The notes under the pieces are model-generated. The model was not told where the DNA came from. It did not search any database and saw only the letters and a list, made by a program, of their open reading frames with translations. From assembly GCA_026785765.1 (NCBI GenBank), contig JAJAZK010000220.1, positions 1-8,469 of the forward strand: a stretch of DNA of 8,469 nucleotides, read 5' to 3'. Positions within the stretch are counted from its first letter, which is position 1. Each line of letters opens with the position of its first letter. Source of the DNA: Rhodoferax sp. GTDB lineage: Bacteria > Pseudomonadota > Gammaproteobacteria > Burkholderiales > Burkholderiaceae_C. Positions 1 to 6,752 of the stretch are shown piece after piece. Position numbers and translations under genes: made by a program.

Positions 1-360
1 GGGCGCGCCCACGCGCAGGTCACTGTCGCCCAGGTCTGGCAGGCGCCGCTGCTGCTGGTTCTGCTACTGCTCGCCTGGCCTACGGCCGCCTGGGGTGAGG
101 CACTGCTGCGCGCGCTGCTGGCATTGCCGGCGCTGGCACTGGTGCTGGCGCTGGACCTGCCGCTGGTGCTGCTGGCCGAGATCTGGAAACTGTTACTCGA
201 CGCACACGACCCCGGCGGCTGGAAGCTGCTGGTGGCATGGTCCGACCTGTTGCGCAGCGGTGGCCGAGTGATCACGGGTATGTTGGCGGCGACGGCCGTG
301 GTGGCAGCGGCCTGCGCGCTGGAACGCTTGCGGCTCAGGCCGCGGAAGCAGGCCCGTTGA
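1..360 (+). CDS. C-terminal part of an unidentified integral membrane protein (5' truncated by window edge)
   Basis: The reading frame is open from base 1 to the TGA at 358-360 and gives 119 residues with no start needed inside the window, so the true N-terminus lies to the left. The first methionine in frame is at 124, but strongly coding-like sequence continues upstream of it. The product is very hydrophobic: an Ala/Leu/Val-rich segment around residues 14-32, a second long one around 36-65, a polar stretch containing DAHDPGG and SGGR, and a last hydrophobic helix around 94-107. It ends in a basic tail (RLRLRPRKQAR), which suggests a cytoplasmic C-terminus. This is at least three membrane segments of an inner-membrane protein. 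I do not recognise the family and assign no function. It is on the same strand as the next gene but 224 bp away, so co-transcription is not evident. Confidence 0.7.
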   Translation, partial: GRAHAQVTVAQVWQAPLLLVLLLLAWPTAAWGEALLRALLALPALALVLALDLPLVLLAEIWKLLLDAHDPGGWKLLVAWSDLLRSGGRVITGMLAATAVVAAACALERLRLRPRKQAR

Positions 361-458
361 CGCGGCGGGTTGGCGGCTACGCGACAACCGTGGGCGGGCG
401 CGGGTCCGCGGTCAAAACCGGTGCTTCAATTCCCCTTTCACCACCAAACAACAACCGC

Positions 459-490
459 ACCGGCGCGACGCTGGCTGCTGCCGGTTTCTG
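459..490 (+). terminator. Weak hairpin, possible terminator
   Basis: ACCGGC at 459-464 is complementary to GCCGGT at 480-485, giving a 6-bp GC-rich stem with a 15-base loop, followed by TTTCTG. The T tract is short and interrupted and the loop is large, so it is a poor intrinsic terminator. It lies about 100 bases after the stop of the upstream gene. Confidence 0.2.
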
Positions 491-511
491 ATGGCTGTTG
501 CGCACACGCGG

Positions 512-520
512 TGGTAGACT
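512..520 (+). promoter_or_regulatory. Possible extended -10 promoter element
   Basis: TGGTAGACT reads as a TGn extended -10 motif followed by TAGACT (515-520), about 65 bases before the ATG at 585. No good -35 hexamer is present 16-18 bases upstream (TGGCTG at 492-497 is the nearest), which an extended -10 can tolerate. Such short matches occur by chance, so the call is weak. Confidence 0.25.
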
Positions 521-584
521 AACCCAGATCCCACCGTCACCCGAGTGGCACTGTCTCCTGCTTCACAGCCTCTGGATGGTCACC

Positions 585-1040
585 ATGAACCGCTGTTTGC
601 CTTTGTCCCGATTGCGTCTGCGCTTTGGCGTCATTTTGTTGCTCCTGTGCGGCCTCGCGTCGATGGCTCAGGCTTTCGAGAACCTGCGCCAGTTCCCGCC
701 CGGCGCCAAGCGTGCGACGTTGCTGGTGACCGCGCCGCCCAACGTGACGATCGACGGCGTTGATGCGCGGCTCTCGCCCGGTGCACGCATCCATGGCCCT
801 AACAACATGCTGGTGATGTCCGCAGCGCTGGTTGGACAGGCGGTGCCGGTGAACTACCAGCTCGACGGCCTGGGCCAGCTGACACGGGTCTGGATCCTGA
901 ACCAGGCCGAACAGGACGCGCAACGCGCCAATGCGGTGCCAGTCGTGAATTTCGTCTTTGGCTCCGCAGCGCCGGCGGTGAAGACCGACGACGGCAAGAC
1001 GCCTTTCGATCAACTTCCCAAATACCGGGCCAAACCCTGA
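585..1040 (+). CDS. Conserved hypothetical exported protein, 151 aa
   Basis: Residues 1-30 form a classical Sec signal peptide: a basic start (MNRCLPLSRLRLRF), a hydrophobic core (VILLLLCGLASM) and an AQA cleavage site before FENLRQ. The mature protein is about 121 residues and probably periplasmic. It contains a segment from about residue 37 with PPGAKRATLLVTAPPNVTIDG, then LSPGARIHGPNNMLVMS, and ends in a proline/lysine-rich tail. The cysteine at residue 3 and the one in the hydrophobic core are not in a lipobox at the cleavage point, so a lipoprotein is unlikely. From memory, similar proteins of unknown function sit upstream of miaB in Burkholderiales; no function is known to me. The ATG at 585 was chosen because it starts the signal peptide; the in-frame ATG at 576 is also possible, while the TTG start at 498 would add an implausible N-terminal extension. 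No strong Shine-Dalgarno is seen. Confidence 0.75.
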   Translation: MNRCLPLSRLRLRFGVILLLLCGLASMAQAFENLRQFPPGAKRATLLVTAPPNVTIDGVDARLSPGARIHGPNNMLVMSAALVGQAVPVNYQLDGLGQLTRVWILNQAEQDAQRANAVPVVNFVFGSAAPAVKTDDGKTPFDQLPKYRAKP

Positions 1041-1072
1041 GCTGCTCCGCCAGCAGCGTTGGTTTGCCCGGT
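1024..1072 (+). repeat. Nested inverted repeat (two-part stem-loop) across the stop codon
   Basis: The outer arms are ACCGGGC-C-AAACC (1024-1036) and GGTTTGCCCGGT (1061-1072), pairing over 12 bp with one bulged C. Inside the loop a second perfect 6-bp stem, GCTGCT (1041-1046) with AGCAGC (1052-1057), closes a 5-base loop. The structure covers the last codons and TGA (1038-1040) of the exported-protein gene and ends 67 bases before miaB. No T tract follows, so it is not a standard intrinsic terminator. It could be a transcript-end stabiliser, a pause or attenuation structure, or a processing site. Confidence 0.5.
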
Positions 1073-1139
1073 CTGGCCCGGAACCGTGGGCGAATTGACT
1101 GTATCTAATTGGCCAGGACAGCAAGCGCGTGATACCTCC

Positions 1140-2486
1140 ATGAGCAAAAAAGTATTCATCAAGACCTTCGGCTGCCAGATGAACGAGTACGACTCGGACA
1201 AGATGGTGGACGTGCTTCGCGCAGCCGAGGGTTATGAGCCGACCCAGGACGTGGAGCAAGCCGATCTGATCATTTTCAATACCTGCTCGGTGCGCGAAAA
1301 GGCCCAGGAGAAGGTTTTTTCCGACCTTGGGCGGATCAAACACCTCAAAAGCCGTGGTGTGCAGATCGGCGTCGGTGGCTGTGTGGCAAGCCAGGAAGGT
1401 GCGGCGATCATCGACCGCGCGCCATATGTCGACGTGGTGTTCGGGCCGCAGACCCTGCACCGCCTGCCCGAGTTGTTGCGCCAGCGCACGTTGCAAGGGC
1501 GCCAGCAAGTGGACATCAGTTTTCCCGAGATCGAGAAGTTTGACCACCTGCCGCCCGCGCGCGTGGACGGGGCGACGGCCTTTGTCAGCATTATGGAGGG
1601 TTGCTCCAAATACTGTAGCTACTGCGTCGTGCCGTATACCCGCGGTGAGGAAGTATCACGCCCGTTCGACGACGTGCTGGTTGAAGTCGCGGGGCTGGCG
1701 GACCAGGGTGTGCGCGAGGTGACCCTACTGGGCCAGAACGTGAATGCCTACCGGGCGGCGTTTGGGCAGGGCGGCGCCACGGCCGACCTGGCGACCGTGA
1801 TCGAATACGTGGCCGACGTTCCCGGCATCGAGCGCATCCGTTTCACGACCAGCCATCCGAAAGAATTCACGCCGTCATTGATCGCCGTCTACGGGCGGGT
1901 TGCGAAACTGGTCAACCATCTGCACCTTCCGGTGCAACATGGCTCGGATCGCATCCTGTCGGCTATGAAGCGGGGCTACACGGCCATCGAATACAAGTCC
2001 ATCGTGCGCAAGTTGCGCGCCATCCGGCCCGATCTGGCGCTGTCGAGTGACTTCATTGTGGGTTTTCCCGGTGAGTCCGACGCTGACTTCGAGAAGCTGA
2101 TGCAGTTGATCGACGATATCGGCTACGACAGCTCTTTCAGTTTCATATTCAGTCCGCGCCCGGGCACACCGGCGGCGGCTCTGCGTGACGATACGGCGCA
2201 CGCGGTCAAGCTGGCGCGTTTGCAGCGCCTGCAGGCAGCCATTGATTCCAGTGTGCGCGGCATCAGCGCCAGCCGTCTGGGATCCGTGCAAAAGGTTTTG
2301 GTCGAGGGTGTTGCGCGAAAGAACTGCAGCGAGTTGTTCGGCCGAACCGAGTGCAATCGCGCGGTGGTTTTCGCTGGCCCCAAGCGCCTCGTCGGAACCA
2401 TGGTGGACGTGCGGATCACACAGGCACCGCAGCGCTCCCTGCGCGGCGAAGTGGTGAAGGTCGCACCGGAGCTACTGTCCGCGTAA
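1140..2486 (+). CDS. miaB: tRNA-2-methylthio-N6-dimethylallyladenosine synthase MiaB, 448 aa
   Basis: MiaB is a cytoplasmic radical-SAM methylthiotransferase that converts i6A37 to ms2i6A37 in tRNAs reading codons that begin with U, which supports reading accuracy. The N-terminal UPF0004 domain carries the three cysteines binding the auxiliary 4Fe-4S cluster: C12 (TFGCQMNEYDS), C49 (NTCSVREKA) and C81 (GGCVAS). The radical-SAM motif CxxxCxxC is at C155, C159 and C162 (GCSKYCSYCVVPYTRG), followed by GQNVNAY and SSDFIVGFPGE. A TRAM-type RNA-binding domain occupies about the last 70 residues. Spacing and length match the family (E. coli about 474 aa). The ATG at 1140 gives the usual MSKKVFIKTFGC start; the longer frame from a TTG at 1059 would add 27 residues of non-family sequence. 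No strong Shine-Dalgarno is visible. TTGACT at 1095-1100 resembles a -35 box, but no matching -10 sits at the right distance. The gene converges on ffh. Confidence 0.97.
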   Translation: MSKKVFIKTFGCQMNEYDSDKMVDVLRAAEGYEPTQDVEQADLIIFNTCSVREKAQEKVFSDLGRIKHLKSRGVQIGVGGCVASQEGAAIIDRAPYVDVVFGPQTLHRLPELLRQRTLQGRQQVDISFPEIEKFDHLPPARVDGATAFVSIMEGCSKYCSYCVVPYTRGEEVSRPFDDVLVEVAGLADQGVREVTLLGQNVNAYRAAFGQGGATADLATVIEYVADVPGIERIRFTTSHPKEFTPSLIAVYGRVAKLVNHLHLPVQHGSDRILSAMKRGYTAIEYKSIVRKLRAIRPDLALSSDFIVGFPGESDADFEKLMQLIDDIGYDSSFSFIFSPRPGTPAAALRDDTAHAVKLARLQRLQAAIDSSVRGISASRLGSVQKVLVEGVARKNCSELFGRTECNRAVVFAGPKRLVGTMVDVRITQAPQRSLRGEVVKVAPELLSA

Positions 2487-2510
2487 CGCCAGCGCCCATT
2501 GCGGGCGGCG
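2487..2510. terminator. GC-rich hairpin between convergent miaB and ffh
   Basis: Directly after the miaB TAA, CGCC (2487-2490) and GCCC (2494-2497) pair with GGGC (2503-2506) and GGCG (2507-2510), leaving a 3-base bulge (AGC) and a 5-base loop. There is no T tract on either strand, so if it ends transcription it would do so with Rho or other help. A 10-bp palindrome, GGTTGCAACC, lies at 2530-2539 in the same 73-bp gap. Confidence 0.3.
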
Positions 2511-2559
2511 CGCAGTCTGTGGAGCTCGGGGTTGCAACCGCGCCAGGCACGCCGCGCTG

Positions 2560-3924
2560 CTAGAACGGCATCTTCGGCATGCCCTTCATGCCGCCCATGC
2601 GTTTCATCATCTTCATCATTCCGCCGCCCTTCATCTTTTTCATCATGTCCTGCATTTGCTCGAATTCCTTGAGCATGCGGTTGACTTCCTGTACCTGGAC
2701 GCCGGCACCGGTTGCAATTCGGCGTTTGCGGGTAGCCTTGATGAGCTCGGGTTTGCGCCGCTCCAGCGGTGTCATGCTGTGAATGATGCCTTCCTTGCGG
2801 CGGATGTCCTTCTCTGCGCGGTTCATGTCCACTTGACCGGCCTTTGCCGCGAGGGCCGCAGGAAGTTTGTCCATCAGGCTGGACAGACCGCCCATCTGCT
2901 TCATCTGCTGGATCTGCCCCAGAAAATCGTTCAAATCGAAGCCGGCACCGCTCTTGACCTTGGCGGCAAGTTGCTGTGCGGCCTGCAGGTCGACGCCGGC
3001 AGAAACCTGTTCCACCAGAGCCAGAATGTCGCCCATGCCAAGGATACGCCCGGCATGGCGCTGCGCGTCGAACACCTCCAGGCCGTCGATCTTTTCGCTG
3101 GTGCCGGCAAACTTGATTGGCGCACCGGTGACCTGGCGCACCGACAAGGCGGCGCCACCGCGTGAGTCGCCGTCGGTCTTGGTCAGGATGATGCCGGTCA
3201 GCGGCAGCGCTTGGCTGAATGCGAGGGCGGTATTCACTGCGTCCTGGCCCTGCATCGCATCCACGACGAACAGCGTCTCTACCGGCCCCAGCACCTGGTG
3301 CAGGTCGGTGATCTCGCGCATCAACACTGCGTCGATGGCAAGGCGCCCGGCGGTGTCGACCAGCAACACGTCGAAGTAGTGTTTGCGTGCGTAGTCCAGG
3401 GCTGCTATGGCGATGTCGACCGGCTTCTGCTGCGCCGTGCTGGGGAACCACTCTGCTCCCGCCTGCGCGGTCACGGTGCGCAGTTGCTCGATCGCTGCGG
3501 GCCGGTAAACGTCGCCGGAGACGGTCAAAACCTTCTTCTTGCGTTTCTCGATCAGGTACTTGGCAAGTTTGGCGGTGCTGGTGGTCTTGCCGGAACCCTG
3601 CAGGCCTGCCATCAGGATGACCGCCGGGGGCTGGGCCGCCAGATTGATATCGCTCACCCCTTCGCCCATGGTCGCTGCCAACTCCCGGTTCACGATGCCA
3701 ACCAGCGCCTGGCCCGGCGACAGGGACCCGAGTACCTCTTCGCCCAAGGCCTTTTCCTTGACACGCTGGATGAAGTCGCGCACCACCGGCAAGGCCACGT
3801 CGGCCTCGAGCAGGGCTACGCGCACTTCGCGCAGCATGTCGGAGACATTGGACTCGGTGATGCGCGCCTGCCCCCGGATTTCCTTGACCAGGCGTGAGAG
3901 TTTGTCGCTGAGGGAGGATGCCAT
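2560..3924 (-). CDS. ffh: Signal recognition particle GTPase Ffh, 454 aa
   Basis: Ffh is the protein subunit of the signal recognition particle. With 4.5S RNA it binds signal sequences on nascent chains and, through GTP-dependent docking with FtsY, delivers ribosomes to the membrane translocon. The N domain is about residues 1-90. The G domain has the P-loop GLQGSGKTT at 107-115, SGDVYRPAA near 136-144, DTAGR at 190-194 and TKTD at 248-251, followed by GDSRGG. The M domain starts near 330 and carries the RNA-binding segment RKRRIATGAG (about 409-418). The last 22 residues are very rich in methionine, lysine and glycine and end KGMPKMPF, typical of the family. Length matches E. coli Ffh (453 aa). 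The start at 3924 gives the expected N-domain beginning; no strong Shine-Dalgarno is seen. The gene is divergent from ypjD with 43 bp between start codons, as ffh and ypjD are also neighbours in E. coli. The rpsP-rimM-trmD genes that follow ffh in enterobacteria are absent here. Confidence 0.98.
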   Translation of the reverse strand: MASSLSDKLSRLVKEIRGQARITESNVSDMLREVRVALLEADVALPVVRDFIQRVKEKALGEEVLGSLSPGQALVGIVNRELAATMGEGVSDINLAAQPPAVILMAGLQGSGKTTSTAKLAKYLIEKRKKKVLTVSGDVYRPAAIEQLRTVTAQAGAEWFPSTAQQKPVDIAIAALDYARKHYFDVLLVDTAGRLAIDAVLMREITDLHQVLGPVETLFVVDAMQGQDAVNTALAFSQALPLTGIILTKTDGDSRGGAALSVRQVTGAPIKFAGTSEKIDGLEVFDAQRHAGRILGMGDILALVEQVSAGVDLQAAQQLAAKVKSGAGFDLNDFLGQIQQMKQMGGLSSLMDKLPAALAAKAGQVDMNRAEKDIRRKEGIIHSMTPLERRKPELIKATRKRRIATGAGVQVQEVNRMLKEFEQMQDMMKKMKGGGMMKMMKRMGGMKGMPKMPF

Positions 3925-3967
3925 GCGGATACTGGATGTGACGCAGTCAAGACGCTAAACTGCAACC

Positions 3968-4768
3968 ATGATTCTAGCCAGTGCGTCGTTGCAGACCTCC
4001 ATCCTGACCCTGGTGGTGGCGCTGGCCTATCTGCTGACAGTTCTATGTGGTGCGCGAAATGAGAGGCTGGCGCGGGTCGTCGTGTCGATTGCCTGGGCTC
4101 TGCACGGTCTGTTGCTGGTGCTTGGACTGTCTGGGGCCGAGCCGCGTTTCGGTTTCGCGTCCGCCTTGTCTGTCACCGTGTGGTTGGTGGCCGCAGTGTA
4201 TTTTGTCGAGCGGCTGTTTTATCCGCTGTTGCAAGTGCGTTGGGCCATGGGCAGTTTTGGCGCGGTTGCGGTGCTGCTGGCATGGGTTTTTCCGGGCGCG
4301 ACTTTTGCAGGCGGCGCTTCGGTTTGGTTACCCCTGCACCTGGCACTGGGCATCGGTTCCTACGGCCTGTTTGGGGCGGCGGTCGGGCATGCCTTGTTGA
4401 TGGGACGGGCAGAGGAGCGCATGCGACAGCCTGCCGCCGCGGCCACCGGCATTCCATTGTTGACCATGGAGCGAATGACGTTCCGGCTGGTGTGGGCCGG
4501 TTTTGCACTGCTCAGCGCGACTTTGCTGCTCGCATTCACGGTCGGCGAGTCGTTGTACGGTGCCCCGGTGGTCGTGCGGTGGGACCACAAGACCGTTTTC
4601 TCCGTCTTGTCCTGGCTGGTCTTTGCGGCCTTGCTGGCGGGGCGCTGGCGCCTTGGCTGGCGTGGCCGGCGCGCCGCGCGTATGTTGTACGCCGGTAGTG
4701 GATTGCTGTTTTTGGCCTATGTCGGATCGCGTTTCGTGTTCGAAGTTTTCCTGGGGCGTGCGCCATGA
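3968..4768 (+). CDS. ypjD: CcsA/YpjD-family inner-membrane protein (cytochrome c assembly domain), 266 aa
   Basis: The protein has about eight hydrophobic helices (roughly residues 6-27, 37-55, 62-81, 94-110, 122-145, 173-191, 209-226 and 239-259), with little outside the membrane. This is the layout of the CcsA/HemX/YpjD group related to the haem-handling proteins CcmC and CcsA. Histidines that could act as haem ligands in this family are visible: H124 in the LPLHLALGIGSYG helix, H141 in AVGHALLMGR and H207 in RWDHKTVFS. The tryptophan-rich WWD loop of CcmC/CcsA proper is not evident, as expected for the YpjD branch, so a direct role in cytochrome c maturation should not be assumed. Position beside divergent ffh matches E. 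coli ypjD. The ATG at 3968 sits just before the first helix; no strong Shine-Dalgarno is visible. Its TGA overlaps the next start codon by four bases (ATGA), indicating translational coupling. Confidence 0.88.
   Translation: MILASASLQTSILTLVVALAYLLTVLCGARNERLARVVVSIAWALHGLLLVLGLSGAEPRFGFASALSVTVWLVAAVYFVERLFYPLLQVRWAMGSFGAVAVLLAWVFPGATFAGGASVWLPLHLALGIGSYGLFGAAVGHALLMGRAEERMRQPAAAATGIPLLTMERMTFRLVWAGFALLSATLLLAFTVGESLYGAPVVVRWDHKTVFSVLSWLVFAALLAGRWRLGWRGRRAARMLYAGSGLLFLAYVGSRFVFEVFLGRAP
3971..3976 (-). promoter_or_regulatory. Possible -10 box for ffh
   Basis: On the minus strand these bases read TAGAAT, five of six matches to the sigma-70 -10 consensus, 47 bases upstream of the ffh start. 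It overlaps the first codons of the divergent ypjD. No good -35 hexamer is found at the usual distance, so this is tentative. Confidence 0.22.
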
Positions 4769-4983
4769 AGTTTTTGCTGGTGGTGGCTGTGGTTTTGATC
4801 GGATTCTGGATCTGGCGCTCCGGGCGAAAGGCGCGCAATCCACCTCCCAAGGCCCAAACGCCACAGGCGATCGACATGGTGCGGTGTGACCGCTGTGGTG
4901 TGCATTGCGCCAAGCCTGACCTGGTGGTTGGCAAGGCGGGTGTCTATTGCACGGTACAGCACCGCGACCAGTCTGAAACCTGA
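4765..4983 (+). CDS. PP0621-type small membrane-anchored zinc-ribbon-like protein, 72 aa
   Basis: Residues 2-17 form one hydrophobic helix (KFLLVVAVVLIGFWIW), followed by a basic RSGRKAR stretch and a proline-rich linker (25-33). The second half carries C41-x2-C44 and C62-x3-H66, a plausible four-ligand zinc site, with an extra H47 and C48 next to the first knuckle. The positive residues after the helix suggest the metal-binding half is cytoplasmic. This matches the small PP0621-type family that I recall being found next to pilS in Burkholderiales; its function is unknown. The ATG lies inside the ypjD stop (ATGA overlap) and the stop is 14 bp before pilS, so it is embedded in a probable ypjD-pilS-pilR transcript. 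The size and pattern make it a real gene rather than a chance frame. Confidence 0.85.
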   Translation: MKFLLVVAVVLIGFWIWRSGRKARNPPPKAQTPQAIDMVRCDRCGVHCAKPDLVVGKAGVYCTVQHRDQSET

Positions 4984-4997
4984 GCCGGGATGGCCTG

Positions 4998-6752
4998 ATG
5001 GCGCCAACTTCCGCAACCGCGTCCTGGCTTGGTATGCCGCGCGACGCTACACCGACAGATCCACCAGAAGGCCCGGGAGAGTTTGTGCGCCTATGGCGCG
5101 GCTTCATGACGGCGCGGGTCACCTTGGGGGTTGTGTTGCTGGCGCTGCAGATCGCCCTGCTGGTGCTGGGGCAGTCGCCGGAGCGGGTGCCCGTCATTGC
5201 CTGTGTGGTCTATCTCATCGCGACACTGGCAACGCGGCTGCTGAGCCATCCGCGCCGCCTGGGGCGCAATTTCGACCCCGGCTGGTTGGCGACCATCGGC
5301 GTTGACGTGTTGGCATTTGGGTTGCTGCAATACGTCCAGGGGCACGCGGGAATCAATTACACGCCCTTGTTGGCTTTGCCCGTGTTGCTGGCCTCGGTGC
5401 TGGGCTCCTTGCCCTTGGCCATGGGGACCGCTGCAGGGGTAAGTCTTTTGCTGCTGTCGCAGGCGCTGCTCCTGTCGCTGCAATTGCCCAATGACAGCAC
5501 ACAGCTGTTTGCCCAGGCGGCATTGACCGGTGCAGGTTGTTTCCTGATCGCCTTTCTGGCCACGCAAATGTCGGCCCGGCTCGCCAACGAGGAGCAGCGT
5601 TCCCTGCGCAGCCAGCTGGCCGTGCATGTGCAGCGTCAGGTGAACGAACTGGTGATCGAATCCATGGCCGATGGGGTTCTGGTGGTCGATGTGGGTGGTA
5701 TGGTCTGGGCCGCCAACCCGTCTGCCCGGGCGCTGCTTGGTCGCGAGGCGGACCCGATGCCGGCTCCGTTCGAGATCGGTGGTGACCCGAGTTGGAGCGC
5801 GCTGGGCCGCCTGGCTGCTGCGAGTTTTTCGTCCGGGCGGGCGCAGCGGGCCAATCTGGTCTTCACCCGGCGCGATGCCGGGCCCTTGCATGTGCTGGTG
5901 CGCACCCGACTGACCGCTGCGGTGGAGCGCAATGCGGAGAGCCTGTGCGTGATTTTCATGCAAGACCAGCGCGAGGCCGAGGCGCGCATGCGCACTGAAA
6001 AGCTGGCCAGCATGGGACGCATGTCGACCGCTGTGGCCCACGAGATCCGCAATCCGCTGGCCGCCATCGTGCAGGCCAATGCACTGCTTGACGAAGAAGT
6101 GGTCGAGCCGCATCTGCGCCATCTGATTCAGATGGTGCGGCAGAACGCCTTGCGCCTGGAGCGCATCGTGGACGAAGTGCTGGATATCTCGCGCGTGCCG
6201 GGCGCCAGGGCGGATGGGCCACAGGAGACGCTGTTGCTCAACGATGCCGCCGAGCGTGTCTGCCTTGACTGGGCACAGCATAGCGTTGGTGCAGTTTTGC
6301 CCCGGCTTGATTGGTGCCAACCCAATCCGCGCGTCTTCTTCGATGCCGAGCACTTGCGCCGCGTGTTGGTCAATTTGCTCGACAATGCGCGCCGCTACGC
6401 GAGTGCCCACCCCGATGCGATCCAGGTAGCCACGTCGATAGGTGCCGATGCTGAGGTGGTGTTAGGCGTGTGGAGCGATGGACCTCCGATGGAGCAATCG
6501 GTCGAGCGGCACCTGTTCGAGCCGTTCTTTTCTTCCGAGAGCCGTTCGACCGGCCTGGGTCTGTACATATGCCGGGAGCTGTGCGAAGGCCATGGTGCCA
6601 GTATCCGGTTCAAGCGGGTCAGCAAGAACGACCCGACCCGGTGCGACGGCAATGAATTCCAGATCACGTTTGAACCGGCGGACCGGCGCGGTTCACTGAA
6701 ACCGGCCTCTGACAGAATACCCGTTACACCATGGCAGCAGCAACCTCTTTGA
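4998..6752 (+). CDS. pilS: PilS-type membrane sensor histidine kinase, 584 aa
   Basis: PilS autophosphorylates on histidine and passes the phosphate to PilR, setting transcription of the type IV pilin gene; in Pseudomonas it senses pilin level in the membrane. After a roughly 30-residue N-terminal region rich in Pro and Thr, six hydrophobic helices fill residues 40-190, as in known PilS. A helical linker (about 190-215) leads to a PAS domain (about 217-330; ESMADGVLVVD, NPSARALLG). The HisKA box is AHEIRNPLA with the phospho-acceptor H348. The ATPase domain has the N-box NLLDN (N459, N463), a modified G1 box (WSDGPPM, 492-498), the F-box LFEPFFSS and G2 STGLGLYI (G519, G521). The start at 4998 is 14 bp after the previous stop; an ATG at 4990 is in another frame and stops at once. 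The 3' end overlaps pilR by 22 bp, so the two are almost surely co-translated. It is slightly longer than Pseudomonas PilS (about 530 aa), mainly at the N-terminus. Confidence 0.93.
   Translation: MAPTSATASWLGMPRDATPTDPPEGPGEFVRLWRGFMTARVTLGVVLLALQIALLVLGQSPERVPVIACVVYLIATLATRLLSHPRRLGRNFDPGWLATIGVDVLAFGLLQYVQGHAGINYTPLLALPVLLASVLGSLPLAMGTAAGVSLLLLSQALLLSLQLPNDSTQLFAQAALTGAGCFLIAFLATQMSARLANEEQRSLRSQLAVHVQRQVNELVIESMADGVLVVDVGGMVWAANPSARALLGREADPMPAPFEIGGDPSWSALGRLAAASFSSGRAQRANLVFTRRDAGPLHVLVRTRLTAAVERNAESLCVIFMQDQREAEARMRTEKLASMGRMSTAVAHEIRNPLAAIVQANALLDEEVVEPHLRHLIQMVRQNALRLERIVDEVLDISRVPGARADGPQETLLLNDAAERVCLDWAQHSVGAVLPRLDWCQPNPRVFFDAEHLRRVLVNLLDNARRYASAHPDAIQVATSIGADAEVVLGVWSDGPPMEQSVERHLFEPFFSSESRSTGLGLYICRELCEGHGASIRFKRVSKNDPTRCDGNEFQITFEPADRRGSLKPASDRIPVTPWQQQPL

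Larger units (their letters stand above)
361..584. other. Non-coding gap between the truncated membrane protein gene and the exported-protein gene
   Basis: No convincing gene is seen here. The stretch contains two short inverted repeats that share bases and could not fold at the same time: CGCGG/CCGCG at 399-403 and 406-410 with a 2-base spacer, and CGGT/ACCG at 409-412 and 417-420 with a CAAA loop. An A/C-rich run lies around 440-458. A GC-rich hairpin candidate (459-485) and a possible extended -10 (512-520) are listed separately. The gap probably holds the 3' end signal of the upstream gene and the promoter of the downstream one; this is inference. Confidence 0.5.

Noticed and set aside
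546..562. Sigma-54-like -24/-12 site just before the exported-protein gene
   Set aside because: TGGCAC and CTGCT are present, but the GG-to-GC spacing is one base too long, and sigma-54 promoters tolerate little change in this spacing.
1095..1100. TTGACT as a -35 box for miaB
   Set aside because: No acceptable -10 hexamer is found 16-18 bases downstream.
537..1547. Long minus-strand frame (336 codons) opposite the exported-protein gene and miaB
   Set aside because: It lies antisense to two well-supported genes, is rich in His, Arg and Gln as expected for a GC-rich shadow frame, and matches no family I recognise.
2530..2539. GGTTGCAACC palindrome as an operator or terminator between miaB and ffh
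   Set aside because: It has no loop, no T tract and lies in a convergent gap where an operator would control nothing; kept only as a note.
2123..3451. Minus-strand frame of 442 codons overlapping ffh and the end of miaB
   Set aside because: It is a +1-type shadow of ffh on the same strand, with Arg/Gly/His-rich low-quality sequence; Ffh itself is intact and certain.
5227..5242. Sigma-54-like site TGGCAA-N5-CTGCT with correct spacing
   Set aside because: It lies within the membrane-helix coding part of pilS with no gene start downstream at a useful distance; most likely chance.
5091..6410. Minus-strand frame of 439 codons inside pilS
   Set aside because: It is antisense to PilS throughout, very rich in Gln, His and Arg, and has no domain motif; it is a consequence of GC-rich codon use.
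6692..6720. Internal promoter for pilR (TTCACT followed by an AT-containing -10-like stretch)
   Set aside because: Both hexamers match poorly and the spacing for the best -10 is 15 bases; the pilS/pilR overlap already explains expression.
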